A stretch of 64,000 nucleotides of DNA from Maratus speciosus (Eukaryota; Arthropoda; Arachnida; Araneae; Salticidae), in contig OZ010795.1 of the NCBI GenBank assembly GCA_963932465.1, positions 521,363,451 to 521,427,450 on the forward strand, in the 5' to 3' direction. Positions 45,896 through 57,925 of the stretch are shown here, in pieces. How positions within the stretch are numbered: the stretch's first letter is position 1; every line of letters starts with the position of its first letter. The position numbers were made by a program, and so were the translations under genes. A model generated the notes under the pieces. The model saw only the letters and a list, made by a program, of their open reading frames with translations. It made no database searches and was not told the DNA's origin.

Positions 45896-47270
45896 CTAGG
45901 GGGCTCGGCCCCCTACGAGCTACGCTCGCCAACCCCTGTCCAGACACCACAGACTCTAAATGCACGCTAATTTGATCGGCTTTAAAAAGATTTCGAAAGA
46001 TTCAATTATAATTTAAAAAACAGTGGTGATCTCCATATAAACGAATTTCTATTCATTTCTCTTTGATTGGGAATTTTAACGCCAAATCCGCTGCGGTACT
46101 ACTTGATTAACCCGTCGACCAATTTCGACAAATTATATAAATCGCCAAATTATACAAATTGACATAATTTTTATTTTAAATAATGAAAGAACAAATACAT
46201 TATTAAAACATTAATAAAAATACAAATAAAACGTCGAAATAAAAATAACTTGATGACGTCGACACGTGTAACAACATTTCAAAATAAGCTAATATAAAAG
46301 GAATTAAGTAAACAGAGTCTTTGTCTCCTGGTATTTTTTAACAAAGCGAAAAGAAAGTTCTTTTAAATGAGACATTTTTAATTAATCGTTTTTAATCTGA
46401 CGTAATTTTTACCAAGCTATTCTTTCTCTTTTAAATATTCACGTGAAAATACTTTTGTTAGAAATGAAATATTATTTGCGCTTTCCTAACAAAAATAATT
46501 GAAAAGATCCTCTCAAAATATCAAATAAATGTCTAGCGCAATTTCTAAATTTAAATTGTTTTGCAATATTATTTTGTGTTTATTTTATGTAATAACTATA
46601 ATGTGACGTAAATATGACGTAATTTCTCCTATTTAAGACTTCTAACGCATGTTAATGAATTTATTATTTTACAATATCCTTTCTCTTTTCAAATTCACGT
46701 GTATACTTTTTATGACGTAATTTTTAATAAATTCCTGCTTTTTGTACATAATTAATTCTAATTCCAAATGATTTTTTCTGCTTATAACAGTCACGTGTAA
46801 ATAAATTTTTAATTTGAAGCAAACATTATTGTTTGCGCTGTTTATACATTTGGCAACAGTATAAATTAATACCATTTTCTAAAATAATGTAAAAAATATC
46901 TCTAGAAATGCTGAAAATTTGAATTTAAAATAGAAATAAAACCTCAAAAAATGAGTAAAAAAATAAAAAAATAATAATGCAATCTGCACTCCGGCAAATT
47001 CTAACGCATAAAATGATCTAAAAATGATTACACTGCCATGTATATTTTTGCTGCTATAAAACTTCTTTAGTGGAACGATTTTGTCCAACTTTAGCATTAA
47101 ATATCTCTAAAAATAATTCTTCGATTTGAAAACTGTCTACATCAGCATGTTTATCAAACATTTCTGTATAAAACCACCGATTTTCATATTTTTGTATGCA
47201 TTATTTTTCTTAATATTAACGAAGAAAGACCTCCGGTCACAAAAAATTCAAAACCGGCGGCAGCGGCGGC
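45896..47270 (-). mobile_element. Helitron-like element, 3' end intact, 5' end replaced
   Basis: The minus-strand 3' end is the same GC hairpin and CTAG (45896-45899) followed by T. The body matches the 31.1-32.5 kb copy, including the truncated GGTACTACTTGATTAACCCG MITE from about 46095. It has about 60 bp, including a CACGTGAAAATACTTTTGTT segment near 46440-46500, that the 31-kb copy lacks but the 17-kb copy retains. Homology ends at 47270 in the CGGCGG tract, where the foldback element starts. The final ~35 bp with the TCTCTCT 5' terminus are not found on the far side. Confidence 0.8.
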
Positions 47271-47821
47271 TGTTGAACATTTTTGGGTAGGTATTTGAGG
47301 CACCCTGAAAATTTGTGCAACACTTCTTTTGTAATGCCTGAATACAAAATCGAATGTCTGGCTGAAGGATCGTGGCCCAAAAACTGTGCCAGACAAAAAA
47401 TGGCACTTGACACGTGTCTGGCTCAGTTTTTGTGCCGAATAAAGTGTCTTTCATTTTCAAAATATTTTTTTCTAAGCATAAATATTATTCTGTCTCAATC
47501 TCAGCATGCCTCAAATACCTTTTTTGGGTAGTCAAAAAATGGCACTTGACACGTGTCTGGCACAGTTTTGGGGCCGACTAAAGTGTCTGTCGTTTTCAAA
47601 ATATTTTTTTCTAAGTATAAAAATTATTCTGTCTCAATCTCAGCGTGCCTCAAATACCTTTTTTGGGTAGTCAAAAATAAATGGCACTTGACACGTGTCT
47701 GGCACAGTTTTTGGGCCACGATCCTTCAGCCAGACATTGGATTTTGTATTCAGCCACTACAAAAGAAGTGTTGCACAAATTTTCAGGGTGCCTCAAATAC
47801 CTTCCCTAAAATGTTTAACAG
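47271..47821. mobile_element. Foldback element with ~130-bp arms and two internal repeats
   Basis: The left arm TGTTGAACATTTT.. GTATTTGAGGCACCCTGAAA ..AAGGATCGTGGCCCAAAAAC is mirrored at the right by TTTTTGGGCCACGATCCTTC ..TTTCAGGGTGCCTCAAATAC ..AAAATGTTTAACA. Between the arms are two direct units of about 160 bp (from about 47400 and 47545) with GGCACTTGACACGTGTCTGG, AAGTGTCT(T/G)TC and AAAATATTTTTTTCTAAG. No target duplication could be identified. The several overlapping ORFs here read these repeats and are not genes. Confidence 0.75.
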
Positions 47822-47899
47822 CTCTTGGACTAGAAGTATGCATTGAAAGTTATCCGCATTTAAAGTTTTATTTTGAAATGTAGACAAATTTTTTGAAAA

Positions 47900-49300
47900 G
47901 GAATTGAGCTGAATGTGGTTTTCAGATTACAAAAAATATATAAAAAACATGGTAAGCTATAGGCACTTCGTTTGTGTACAGAGAATCAACTTAGAAAACA
48001 TTTTTGACGTCATTTTCGGATGAGTTAATGGAATACGGTTTTACCTTGGAGTGTTTTTAACACTTTCCAACGTATTTCAACAATGTTTATGACCTTGGTT
48101 TGTCTGATCTTAAGGCCGTCAGTCCGTCTTCCGCGCACTAACTCTTGTAAATACACTCGGATTGCCCTGAAATTTTTGTACGTTATTGAAGAAAATGAAG
48201 TTTGTAACAGTAATAATTCGTTTACAGGGACAGTCAAAATTATTCCGTTCCATTATGGCAATAGGAAAAAAATCGTTTCAAGTGCATTTTATTGATGTTA
48301 CCGCTTTCAAACATAATGAAATTGATATGCATTCACGAAGTTCACTAATATATGCATTCTATGTGCGGTGCAAAGAATATGCATTATTCATTTACAGGGC
48401 TACATAAAGAATTCCGTTACACGATGGTATAGGGGAAAAATTGTTCGCGGCGTATTTTAAATATGTTAAATTATTTCATGTGTAGTAAAATTGGTATACA
48501 TTGCTGAGGTTTACTACAAGTTTCTTCCTGTATAATATGAAATGCATAGCATTCACAGGGACATACAAAAGATTTAGGATACTATACTGTACCCGAAATA
48601 CTGTATATTGCTGGATTAATATGGTTGCTGGATGAACATTTTCAGTTATGATAGGCGTTTTTAAAACTTTCCATTTAAGTTGAAAAGTGTTATTGACTTC
48701 GGATTGTTTGTCCGTCTGTCCGCACTCTAACTCACGTAAATATACTCGGATTGCCCTGAAATTTTTAGGTTATTGAAATTTAGCCTAGCAATTTCAATTG
48801 AAGTTTGTAGAATGTTTAGTTTATTTACAGGGACAGTCAAAAATATTCGGTTGCATTACAGTCAATGGGGAAAATATCATTTCAAATGAATTTTAAAGAT
48901 GTTACACCCTTTCAAACATAATAAAACTGATATGCATCTACGAAGTGCACTAAAATATGCGATGCAGCGAATACTTACTAGTCATTTACAGGGCCACATA
49001 AAAAAATTCCATTACAAAATGGTATAGGGGAAAATTGTTTGCGGCGTATTTTAATTATGCAATTTTATATATAATGAAATTGATATACGTCGGTGAGGCT
49101 TACTGTAAGTTATTTCATGCATAGTACGAAGTGCATAGCATTTACAGGGACACATAAAAGATTTCAGACAAGTATATTCTATCCGAAGTACTGTATTTTA
49201 GCGATGACGGCAGGAAATGCATTTTTAATTATGATATGCGCTTTTAAGTTTCACCATTTTACTTACCCATCATACGTAGTATAGGGTAAATCTTGTAATC
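47900..49300. repeat. Diverged ~600-bp direct repeat with ACAGGGACAGTCAAA words
   Basis: The order ATTGCCCTGAAATTTTT, TTTACAGGGACAGTCAAAA, ATGTTAC..CTTTCAAACATAAT, TTTACAGGGC(T/C)ACATAAA and GGGGAAAA.TTGTT(C/T)GCGGCGTATTTTAA occurs at about 48160-48480 and again at about 48755-49070. Fragments of the family recur at 15.4-15.9, 50.37-50.62, 56.4-56.5 (inverted) and 60.7-60.9 kb. Each ORF here (48083-48295, 48186-48407, 49093-49284) is a reading of these units. Confidence 0.7.
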
Positions 49301-49314
49301 GTTTTAAAAATCGA

Positions 49315-49450
49315 TTTTTTTTTTTTGACGGATTTACACGTTTCAGACACTGGAGATTCCGAAAAACATATTTTTAGAAAAAAAAATTGCCCGTCCGTCT
49401 GTATGTCTGTGTTCCTGTAATCTCCCGAACTAATTGAGATAGAGACTTGA
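49315..49450. repeat. Second copy of the GACGGATTTACACGTT dispersed repeat
   Basis: TTTTTGACGGATTTACACGTT-type start, GGAGATTCCGAAAAACAT and GCCCGTCCGTCTGTATGTCT parallel the copy at 26.2 kb. Boundaries are not defined. Confidence 0.6.
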
Positions 49451-49849
49451 AATTTGGTTTGTACTTAGGGAGTAATAATGGGAAGAAACCTATTGAATAT
49501 CAGTAACCTCGATTAACCGGAACTATTTTTTTCGTACTCTTGAAATATTCGTTCTGATAAAAGGTATACAAAAATTGTTTATTTGAAGGAGTGAATATAA
49601 AAGACAATAAAAAACATAAATTTTGCATCATGAATGAACTCGATCGGATAATTAGTTGCCGAGATATTTGTAATTGCATTTTTCACACTGTTCGATTTTT
49701 CATGACCCTGTATTTCAAATTTGAGTTCAAAGTTCAAATTTCAGTTCAAAGATATATTTTAATTGAAAATGAGACGCTTAATCCGACGCAGTAAACTGTT
49801 AGTTAATAGGATTATATTTTTTCGAGTTAGGATGTATCTTTTACGCAAT

Positions 49850-50120
49850 TCGGTACTACTCGATTATCCCGCCGACCAAAAAACTATGGCCAAACTATAA
49901 GATTAAATGCCAATAATGGCTTATCGTAAATATCAAGCATTTAATGCCTCTCCATACCTATAAGGGAGTTACCGTAGGGGGGGGGAGACGCAGTTCTGTC
50001 GCCAAATACCGCCAAGTTTGTCGCCAATTCGGCGATATATTGCCAAACTTGGCTGCCAAAATAAGTCGCCAAAAGTGACGCCAACTTGGCGATATCTCTA
50101 ATATTTTGCCAAATTCCCAT
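49850..50120. mobile_element. Fragmentary GGTACTACTCGATTATCCCG MITE and TTGGCG cluster
   Basis: CGGTACTACTCGATTATCCC, then GCCGACCAAAAAACTATGG and ATGCCAATAATGGC, resemble the ends of the 15.5/61.9-kb MITEs. A run of 10 G at 49977-49986 and a dense set of CGCCAA/TTGGCG motifs (49999-50110) follow. The 76-codon minus ORF at 49941-50171 translates this motif cluster. No second TIR was found. Confidence 0.5.
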
Positions 50121-50369
50121 AGACTTCCATTGTAAACATAACGGGATTTCTTGCTTACAGAAAATCAACAAATTGAGATATTTTAATGCAACAAAAAGTA
50201 ATATTAGCTTAAGGGATTATATTAATTATATTTAAGGGAGTCCAAATAAATTAAATTATGAATAAAAGTAACATGGTACAATGCTTAGCAAATATCACAT
50301 GTTTTATTTTCATATTTTATATTATCTATATCCATGATGGGTAAGTATTATGGTGGCCCCCAACGACTA

Positions 50370-50620
50370 GTTTATGCATACTATATTGTGTGTATAAATG
50401 TTATAATGTATACCAAAGCTACGCAAAACAATTCCTAAAGGTTACTGACTACTGAGTATGAGCGTAAATTGCTGAAAGGTGGTTTTTAAATGTGCTATGC
50501 ATTTTTACGCAGAACTGCATTTAGTTTAGTATGAAATGCATGCAGAATATAGATAAAATGATATACAGGGCCACGCACAGAATTGGATACATGGCCGTCT
50601 ATTGATGATAAATTCTGGAA
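50370..50620 (+). repeat. Uninterrupted relative of the 15.4-15.9 kb repeat
   Basis: TTTATGCATACTATATTGTG, AGGTTACTGA..CTGAGTATGAG, TTTAGT(A/T)TGAAATGC and ATATACAGGGCCACGC match 15400-15880 in order, but lack the MITE present there. It therefore serves as an approximate empty-site reference. Confidence 0.65.
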
Positions 50621-50719
50621 ATATGAATTCAGTAGTTTTAAGAGTAATTTAGTTTGAATTAAATTTTAGCTAAATAGTGGCGTGTAATAAATGTACTAGG
50701 TAAACTACGGGTCTGAACA

Positions 50720-52260
50720 AAAGTATTAAAGTATGTTCTAAAGTATTTCTAAAATTCAAATTTCTGCTATACCATTTAGAATAGAAACCGTCAATTTGGC
50801 ATGGTGGTTACTTTTAAATACTCGCTAAGAATGACTTCTAAAAAAGAACAAATTAAAACTTCAAAACGATAGAAAAGCGCTCTATGAACGTTCTAAATTA
50901 TGATTTATTTTCAATTGTTAATGCTAGAAACTTGAAATTTGACAATCTTTTTGTACATATAGGGCGTAAATGATACTACAGAAAAATTTCTAAAAAAATT
51001 CGAAATTTAAATGGATGCAAGCATGAAAAATTTTCTAAAATTGCGATTTCTGTGATACCGTTCGGGATAGGGACCTGAATTTTGGCATGCCGGTTTGTTT
51101 AAAGATGTAAAAGCTCGCTAAGAACTGTTAGTAAAAAATCGAAATGTTAAGAGATGAGTCGAGCGGTAAACGGTTTAAGAACGGTTTGCATTATGATTTA
51201 AACGGGATACTTTGGGCTGGGAACATAAAATTTGACACGGATATTATTTTTAAAGGGCAATAAATGCTTTGCGTTTTCTAATAAATTAGAAATTTATTAG
51301 AGTGCAGGAGCAAAAAAATTCTTAAATTTTCGATTCCTGTGAAACAGTTCGGGATACAATCCTTAAATGTGGCATGGGGATTACTTATAAGACGTAAATG
51401 CTGATTAAAAACTGTTTCTAAATAAATCGAGCTTTAAAAGGATGAAATGAGTGGAAAGCTTTCTAAAAACAATCTAAATTCCGATTTGAATGGAATTGCT
51501 AGAGCATGAACTTTAGCATGAACTTCGTGAACTTGAAATTTAACATGGTTGTTGCTTTTAAAACAAAAATGCTCATCCTGAGCAATTTCTAAAAAATGCG
51601 AAATTTAAAAGGCTGAAATAGCAAAAGTCATTCATAAATTAAGAATTCTATGAAACTGTTGAAGGGGGAAACTTAAAATTTGATATGGTGGTTACTTTTA
51701 AGATGTAAGTGCTCGCTAATACCCATTTCTAAAAAAATCGAAATTTAAAAGGGTAAAACGAGTAAAAAGCTTTTTAAAAATGTTAAAAATTATGATTTAT
51801 TTTGAATTCTTAGCCCTAAGGATATTGAAGTTTGACATAGTTGTAACATTTAAGACGAAAATTTTCACAGTGAAGAGTTCCTAAAAAATTTGAAATTTTT
51901 AACGGCGCAGGAGCAAAAAACGATCTAAAATTGGATTTACGTGATATCGTTGAATATTGAAGCCTGAATATTAACAAGCCGTTAATTTAAGATCTAAACG
52001 TTCGCTAAGAACTGTTTATTGCATTAAAAAGATTAAACGAGCAGAAAACTTTCTAAATACGTTCTAAATTACGATTAAAATAGAATTGTTAAAGCATGAT
52101 CTTGAAATTTGACATGGTTGTAACTTTTGAAACGTAAATGCTCTTAGAAATCATTTCCTAAAATTCCGATTTATTTGATACTGTTCGGGGTAGAAGCCTG
52201 AATTTGGCATGGTAAAATATGTAAAGGCTCATTAAGAACCGTTTCTAAAAATATTTGTAC
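50720..52260 (+). repeat. Degenerate ~300-bp tandem array, about five units
   Basis: Landmark GGCATG(G/C)(T/C)GG.TTACTTTTAA or its variants recur near 50797, 51080, 51372, 51683, 51973 and 52206. They are followed by CGCTAAGAA, TTTCTAAAAAAATCGAAAT, TTCTAAATTATGATTTATTT, AACTTGAAATTTGACATGGT and GATTTCTGTGATACCGTTC. Units diverge strongly. It has no coding capacity. The inverse-orientation relative is at 19.4-20.1 kb. Confidence 0.75.
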
Positions 52261-52317
52261 TGTTTAGTAAGTCGTGCTTCATTCTTAGCCGTAGGTATTT
52301 GCAAAGCTAAAACAATT

Positions 52318-52350
<33 letters not shown>

Positions 52351-52695
52351 AAAGTTATCATTACTAACTAAATATTTAACAATAAACAAATATATAACTA
52401 AAAGACCAGCTATACATGTATATTTTATTTCGACTCTATCAGTTTTTTACAAAATTTTCATTCTTCATAAAAATTAAATACCATATAAATTGAAGAAGAC
52501 TGATACTTTGCAAAAAGAAATTGATTTTCATTGCTTTTAAAAAATTAATTAAACTAAGAAAGGAATGATATGTAAACACAATGTACGCATATTGTGTTCC
52601 CTTCCTACTTACAAAGGTTCTACGAGAACGCATTTTAATTTGAATGAGTAAATTAATCAAATTATATATAATCTCTTAAAAAAAAAGAACTGATA

Positions 52696-53796
52696 TCTAC
52701 TAAAAACCAACTTTTCAAAAGTAAAAAAAAAAAAAAAAAGCCAAGCTAAAAAAAATTGAAAGTTGTGGCTAAAAAATGGTGTGATATCAAATTTTCAAGC
52801 TTATATTATGGTACTTTTTTAACATTTTCCACAGAAAAATTTACCATTTTTAAGTCGAGTGACTTCGTATTTGCTGATAGAAATCCTTTTCTCCTGTACT
52901 AAATACATCATAACGTGTTTCTGAAAATTCAAATGTTTTAAAATTATGCATGATGGGCTTGGCGGCCATCTTTCCATATTTTACACAAATTTCTAAGCAC
53001 CCAAGTTCGTAAAGGCAAGCGTAATACGTTTTCATTAATAACACTTAAGAACTTCAGATTTTAACTACGGACAAATAAATTTAAAAAGACTTTTATTTTG
53101 AGAAAGGAAGTTGACTGTTACTGCTTTTAAAAGATTAATTACGCTAAAATGTAATCATTAGAGGAATCGGTAAGATACGTCACCATTATCTTAACACACA
53201 AATTTCTAAGCACACAATTCCATTAAGGGGAGGCATAAAATGCTTGCTTTAGTAAAAATGTCGAAGTTTGGTTTTCAACTGCAAACAGCTAAATTGAAAA
53301 AGACTGGTATTTTGAGAAAAGAAATCGATTGTCATTGCTTTTAAATGATTATTTACTCTATGAAATAAATCCCAAGTTGAATCCTTTAGATAAATCACTA
53401 TTATTTTAAGGCAAAAATTCTCCGAATACAAGTCCGTAAAGGAAAAGCTTAAAATGTCTGCTTAAGTAACAATTTTGAATTTCGGGTTTTAACTATGGAT
53501 TTGTGCTCACATAAATTTGTGTAAAATATAAGATGGCCGCCAAGCCCATCATGCATAATTTTAAAACATTTGAATTTTCAGAAACACGTTATGATGTATT
53601 TAGTACAGGAGAAAAGGATTTCTATCAACATATACGAAGGCACTCGACTTAGAAATGGTAAATTATTTAATGAAAAATGTTAAATAAGTACCATAATATA
53701 ATCTTGGAAATTTGATATCACACCATTTTTAGCCACAACTTTCAATTTTTTTAGCTTGGCTTTTTTTTTACTTTAGAAAAATTGGTTTTTAGTAGA
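52696..53796. mobile_element. Foldback element with ~290-bp arms
   Basis: Starts TCTACTAAAAACCAACTTTT and ends AAAATTGGTTTTTAGTAGA with TA on both sides. Arms 52696-52995 and 53517-53796 share ATGATGGGCTTGGCGGCCAT / ATGGCCGCCAAGCCCATCAT, TCCTTTTCTCCTGTACTAAA / TTTAGTACAGGAGAAAAGGA and the GTTGTGGCTAAAAA segment. The roughly 520-bp loop holds two and a half diverged ~215-bp direct units (ACACAAATTTCTAAGCAC, GATTGTCATTGCTTTTAA). Related single units also occur just upstream at 52440-52620. No ORF is conserved. Confidence 0.8.
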
Positions 53797-53885
53797 TATA
53801 TACATATGTATATAGATAGATAGATAGATAGATAAACAGATAGATAGAGAGATAAATAGCTATATAGATATATTAATATATACAT
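53797..53885. repeat. (GATA)n-type microsatellite
   Basis: An impure GATA/TA tract directly against the right end of the foldback element. Confidence 0.9.
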
Positions 53886-54700
53886 AAGATAAAAAGACAT
53901 ATTTAATAATAAATATTTGAAACATTGTTTCTCATGTTTGATTCAATAAGATATTTTATATGATTCTGTTTTCAAATACGAAACATGAAATACCTGACAA
54001 AAATATTTCTTTAAGCTTCCATGTATAAAATTTATAAATAAATATTTTCTAAAATGCAATGGTAGCACTTTGAAACTTTCATAAAACATCTGTTTTATAA
54101 TATTCCCCTGATAGAGGCGGAATTCTTTCGCATCTAGTTCTTTATAATTTGTTTAAAGATATGGCCTTGTAAATTTGAAAAAGAATTCATTGTAAAAATT
54201 GTGCCCAAAATTGCCTTTGTATAAATTCGAATGAAATAATAGAATTATTTATGTCATGCACGTAATTCTATATAAAATTTAATATAAATTATTATTGCAA
54301 GCATGAATGAATAACATATAATTTTTATATGAGGAGGACATTTCATATAGATAATTATAGAATGTACAAGTAATAATTTATTTGAGGTTGAGAAATGAAT
54401 ATCTATATTTCAGAAAAAAAGAAATGCGCGGTTTTTTTTTAATAAACGGTCAAGTGCGAGTATTACTCGCGCTCAGAGTGTTCCGTACAATAAATATATG
54501 AATTATTATCTGTATTATTAAAACAATCGTTGCTAAATGAATAACAAGACTTTGTAAAAAACTATGCAACTTAGGGCTGGGGATAGCTGTATATACTAAA
54601 AAAGTATGAATGTGTATACCATAAACGTTCAAAGCGATATGAAGCCTAAATAATATGAAATATTTCTATCCTGTACAACTCTTTTTTTAAATCTAATCTG

Positions 54701-54756
<56 letters not shown>

Positions 54757-56312
54757 AGCTTCATTTGGTACTGATAATAAAAGTTGTGCATATTTTAACT
54801 ATTTTTGGCATTTCATAAAACTTAATTTTGCTTATTAATAACCTTTCCTTTTATAGTGTAGCCAAAACAAAACCCTTGTTCAAAGTTTAAACTTGGCATT
54901 GTGCTAAGCCCGCTTCGAAAGGAGTCCGCAAAGTTGGAACGCCGCCTTAGTCCGTGTCGCGTTTTTTCATATGGGTTTATAATTTACATTTAAAGACACT
55001 GGAGTCTTAGAGATCCTCTCAATGCAAACTAGTCGCGAATCCCATAGTATTTATGGGATTATTTCTAATTAAATTAGCAGGTACCCCCAGCGCTTCTCAA
55101 CACCTTCGCTGAATGCTCGTAAATCGAAATTTCTGTGTAACGGGAAAATGCGATTTACTGAAAAACTATGTAACCTAGGCTAATCGCTATAATTTTTCTA
55201 CAAGGCTTAAATTAATATCTACTACCTCTCATTTTTTCATAATTTTAGTTTCAGTATATTCGGAAATAGATGGGGGGGGGACATAATTTTGCACTACATT
55301 TTTGACGATATCTCTGAAAATATAATATCTAAAATTAAAAGAAATGTATTTTTGAGTTCAGACTTATGAAAGCTTTCAAACGATACCCCTCATGATATAC
55401 AAAGAAAATATTTTTTTTTCCAAAATAACTTAATTAGCCCCTCTATATTTTTCCTAAATATATTTGTGAATGTTTAATAATCTGTAAATATGTGGGTAAG
55501 TAGTCTTTATTACTTCTCCCAATTTGAACTTTCCACGTTGGAATCCTAAAAAGACTGTATCATTGTAAAGAAAAAGCTTTGTGTGTTTTCATGTTTATAA
55601 GCTTTTTTGAATTAGCAGAGATCTAAGAGGTAAATTTTTGCAAATCCATAAAAATCATTAACATGTCACAACGTTTTAAAAACTTTAAAAAACAAAAAAA
55701 AATGAGTCCAAATCGTTAATTTATAGAAAAGTTTGATTCTAAAAAGTGTTTTTTAGAACTAAGATATTTATGTATACTTTCTAATTCATTACAACTGACC
55801 ATATCCAATTTCCATTAATTCTTAACAGTTATTGATTTATTTATTTATTTTTATTAATAAACAATAGATTAGCCTTATACTTTTCAATGGTGTTAATTTT
55901 TTTAATTAAATTTCTGTTTTTAATTGTCATTTGCTTGATCTATTTCGAATATTAAAATTGTATCTTTCATAAAAAAAAATTCAGAGAGAAACTTTAAAGT
56001 ATTTCTTCTACATGATCTAAGACTCTCCCTCCGCTGAATATCGCTGCTGCTTTAAAATTCAAATGTTAAACTAAATGTAACGTTTTATTACCCTTTTCTT
56101 AAATTCTTGTAAACTATAAATTTATCTTGGAACACGCTTTTCTTAAACAATTCTTTCTCGTTTATGTGGGAAGGGAAGGAGAATTCACTTATATCCAACA
56201 CTGTCCAAAAAGTATTTGCGAATAACGGCTTTGACGAAACACACATTGTCATGGCAATAACTACATTGCAAGGAAAAAAAAGTTGGAAATTGCTCGCCAA
56301 ACATGGCAAATG
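53886..56312. other. Unassigned DNA with (TTA)n microsatellite
   Basis: A (TTA)n tract lies at about 54704-54753. A modestly GC-richer patch at 54880-55150 contains CCCGCTTCGAAAGGAGTCCG and CTTCTCAACACCTTCGCTGA but has no open frame of note. Nothing coding is supported. Confidence 0.5.
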
Positions 56313-56666
56313 AGGTGCGTTTGTACTATAACTAGTTTTATGAATATTTTTTGCACCGCATATTTAACTAAATGTATATTTTAGTATACTTCATAAGTGC
56401 ATATCTCTTCCATTCTGTTCGAAAGGCTGTAACATCATTAAAATGCACTTGAAATATTTTTCCTGTTGGCCGTAATGTAACGGTACACTTTTGACTGTCT
56501 CTGTAAATAAACTATGCATCCGAATTTCATAAAAGTTGAAATGACTCGGTAAAACTTTGCAACAATTATATATTTAAAATTTCTGACCATTCGGCTGGGT
56601 TGTTTTTGCTCTGTTATATGCGGACAGACGGATTGAACGACGACTATAGGTGCTACGAACGCACCT
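56313..56666 (-). mobile_element. AGGTGCGTTCGTA-ended repeat, left copy
   Basis: Ends AGGTGCGTTTGTACTATAAC (56313) and, read inward from 56666, AGGTGCGTTCGTAGCACC. The interior holds GGTGCAAAAAATATTCATAA-type and CCGTTACATTACGG-type words on the minus strand. Similarity with the 60.5-kb copy continues outside the left end (AGTTGGAAATT..GGCAAATG), so the full repeat starts near 56280. Confidence 0.7.
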
Positions 56667-56899
56667 AAAATTACGAACTAAAAAAAGAATGAACGCTCCT
56701 AAAAAAAAAGAATAATGATAAAATCGCCTTATATGTAAACGAAATCAGAAAACGCAGTAGTAACATACTAAAAGTTGTAAAAAAAACAGTAAATATAACG
56801 GTAAAAAAGTTAAATATTGAAAAAGTCTTGGCGTCGCTGCTAGCAGACCCACAGGCTTTTCAATTATATCCGAAATTGTAACAGGACGTTCCCACCAGA

Positions 56900-57200
56900 A
56901 AATTTCAAATGTCAAGTTCAATACCTTTAAGACATCAACAAGCGAGTTTTTGAGAGCCTGGAGGTTTAATATATTGTACGCCTCTTGCGGCTTTCAGTTT
57001 ATTCATTCTCTTCGGCTCAAGTTGGGTGGCGCCGACCGCCGCTACTCACCAAACAGTCGACTTCGCATATCCTTCGAAGATAACCGGAACGATAGAAGAG
57101 CCGTCCAATAGATCATACCAGAAAAATGTAATAGTTTAACACATCGATCAGCCGAGAGTCGGGGCGTTCAATACATCGGACGATTAACGCTGACTATCAT
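56900..57200. other. GC-richer unique patch
   Basis: About 45-50% GC by eye in an otherwise 30% GC window, with ACGCCTCTTGCGGCTTTCAG, GTTGGGTGGCGCCGACCGCC and GCCGAGAGTCGGGGCGTTCA, not found elsewhere in the window. On the minus strand an ATG at 57113 opens a 21-codon frame that runs into GTGAGTAGC, a good donor-like site at about 57048. Such a patch could be a promoter or first exon, but nothing proves it. Confidence 0.3.
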
Positions 57201-57644
57201 TATTATAATGATAGTATCGAAAATCTTTTTTCCATATTTCGTAATTTCGAATATAAACCTGTTTGAAATGCTTCACAGTTTATTGATTAAATAACATTTT
57301 ACGTAATTGTCACTTTTCGTTCATGAGATTGTAACAATTAAGTTCTTATTTTACTTTGATTTATGTTGCTTCTTCTGTAAATTCTGAAATAATGAATATT
57401 TTAATCTTTTCATATTATCATTTCCTTTTAATTAAAAATGAAGGCATTATAGCCAATGATAATGTTTTATAATATGAAAGTCGTGCATAACGTTTAAAAG
57501 TCTCCTGATCTTATGTAATTTTAAAGTAATAAACTCTTACTATGTGTGTGAAAATTATATTTTTTATTTTTGCTATTTTTCATGTACAATATTTATGATA
57601 TTTTGAATGCCAGTAATCATTATAATGTAGTTTACCTTTTTCAG

Positions 57645-57789
57645 ATTCAACACCTGTAAGAGATCTGTTAGCATCGAAACAATAGATTCTGAGTTTTACT
57701 TTGTTTACCCATCCGAACCCATTGCGACTGAGAGTAGTCTACATTTGATTGATAGTATGGATGATAGCGACATTGATATTTACATATAG
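57645..57789 (+). CDS. Candidate terminal exon of an unrecognised gene
   Basis: A strong acceptor, pyrimidine tract plus TTTTTCAG, ends at 57644. One base later a frame of 47 sense codons opens (phase 1) and closes at TAG 57787-57789. The predicted peptide has a basic start (TCKRSVS), a central ETIDSEFYFVYPSEPIA and an acidic tail SMDDSDIDIYI. The codons look less AT-biased than the flanks. I do not recognise the family. A decayed copy lies 281 bp downstream. No upstream exon was identified, so this may be an orphan or chance ORF. Confidence 0.3.
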
Positions 57790-57925
57790 TAGTGCTTTAA
57801 CTAAACGTCTCATAAAATGGCCATCAATTTTCATATGTGCCAACCTTCCCGGCATGTACAATATTTATGACATTTTCACAGCCAGTAATCATTTACCCAG
57901 TCATAATGTAGTTTACCTTTTTCAG

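Noticed and set aside
47184..47883. Six overlapping ORFs on both strands
   Set aside because: All read through the arms and repeats of a foldback element; overlapping reading in all frames reflects repeats, not genes.
49941..50171. 76-codon minus-strand ORF with repeated LAT/AELA words
   Set aside because: The repetition comes from clustered CGCCAA/TTGGCG DNA motifs.
57048..57113. Minus-strand first exon with GTGAGT donor
   Set aside because: Only 21 codons and no downstream partner could be found; mentioned under the GC-richer patch but not called.
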